This document shows, one piece after another, positions 63,701 to 64,000 of a DNA stretch of 64,000 bases (positions are counted from its first letter, which is position 1; each line of letters starts with the position of its first letter). The DNA lies in contig JADWOT020000001.1 of NCBI GenBank assembly GCA_036345935.2, positions 9,713,682 to 9,777,681 of the forward strand. Direction: 5' to 3'. A program made the position numbers and the translations under genes. The stretch is from Taenia hydatigena (Eukaryota; Platyhelminthes; Cestoda; Cyclophyllidea; Taeniidae). The notes below the pieces were generated by a model. The model had not been told where the DNA came from. It ran no database searches and saw nothing but the letters and a program-made list of their open reading frames with translations.

Positions 63701-64000
63701 TTCTCGTTTTTTCCTTAGGCCATTTTGATTGGAGTAGAGCTCCCAGAGGAAAAGTGATTGGATTAGCGACTTTTTTCTACAGGTGATGTTTCCAACCCAA
63801 CGTATATTAAACACTGTTAGACCTGATTCAGGGTACAGTAAGGCATGGAGGCAGCTGAAGGTGAACTAAAAAGGCGCGGGAAAGTTTGATAACTGATTGG
63901 CATTTTAGATATTGCAGCACAAAAATGGGACCAAAAACTGTCCCTACAATACAGACCTTAGTTGGAAACCGCTTACGTCATTTGTGACACATTGGTGGTG
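63701..64000. other. Right window edge, nothing recognised
   Basis: Follows the third minisatellite locus. No gene, repeat or RNA was identified. Confidence 0.45.

Overview
This window looks like a repeat-rich, gene-poor animal nuclear genome, most likely a flatworm and plausibly a tapeworm with a large genome. The reasons are the only gene I can read with confidence, a ten-exon Kelch-like (BTB-BACK-kelch) gene with several very short introns of 32-43 nt (a size class typical of cestodes), and the absence of operons or dense coding. The organism is an inference from gene structure. No rRNA, tRNA, spliced-leader RNA or CRISPR was recognised.

The dominant structure is a huge imperfect inverted repeat. 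The left arm (about 7,062-24,773) and the right arm (about 38,799-57,810) are reverse-complement copies around a 14-kb spacer (24,774-38,798). The arms are about 90-92% identical near the spacer, rising to more than 99% in a 2.7-kb block near the outer ends (8,280-10,980 against 53,880-56,580), then dropping again. They differ by insertions of about 1.1 kb and 0.2 kb, by a tandem duplication and by the unit number of a minisatellite, so this is a real diverged duplication rather than a simple mirrored copy of one sequence.

The spacer holds the Kelch-like gene (28,441-31,044, minus strand). Its reading frame and intron phases close exactly over ten exons to give 575 codons plus stop. Around it lie short direct repeats (25.4/27.9 kb, 25.8/26.2 kb, 32.6/35.0 kb) and partial copies of a longer interspersed repeat.

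Several repeat families recur across the window: family A (up to about 1.4 kb, six copies, one cut off at the inner edge of the right arm), a SINE-like family of about 190 bp (six fuller copies and two fragments), a minisatellite of about 53-57 bp at three loci, and a 300-bp block repeated in direct orientation near both ends of the window (1-295 and 60,690-60,985). The outer flanks (1-7,061 and 57,811-64,000) are otherwise non-coding or unrecognised. Most short open frames are present in both arms only because the arms are recent copies of each other; where I compared them base by base, only one 67-codon frame gave a faint sign of constraint.
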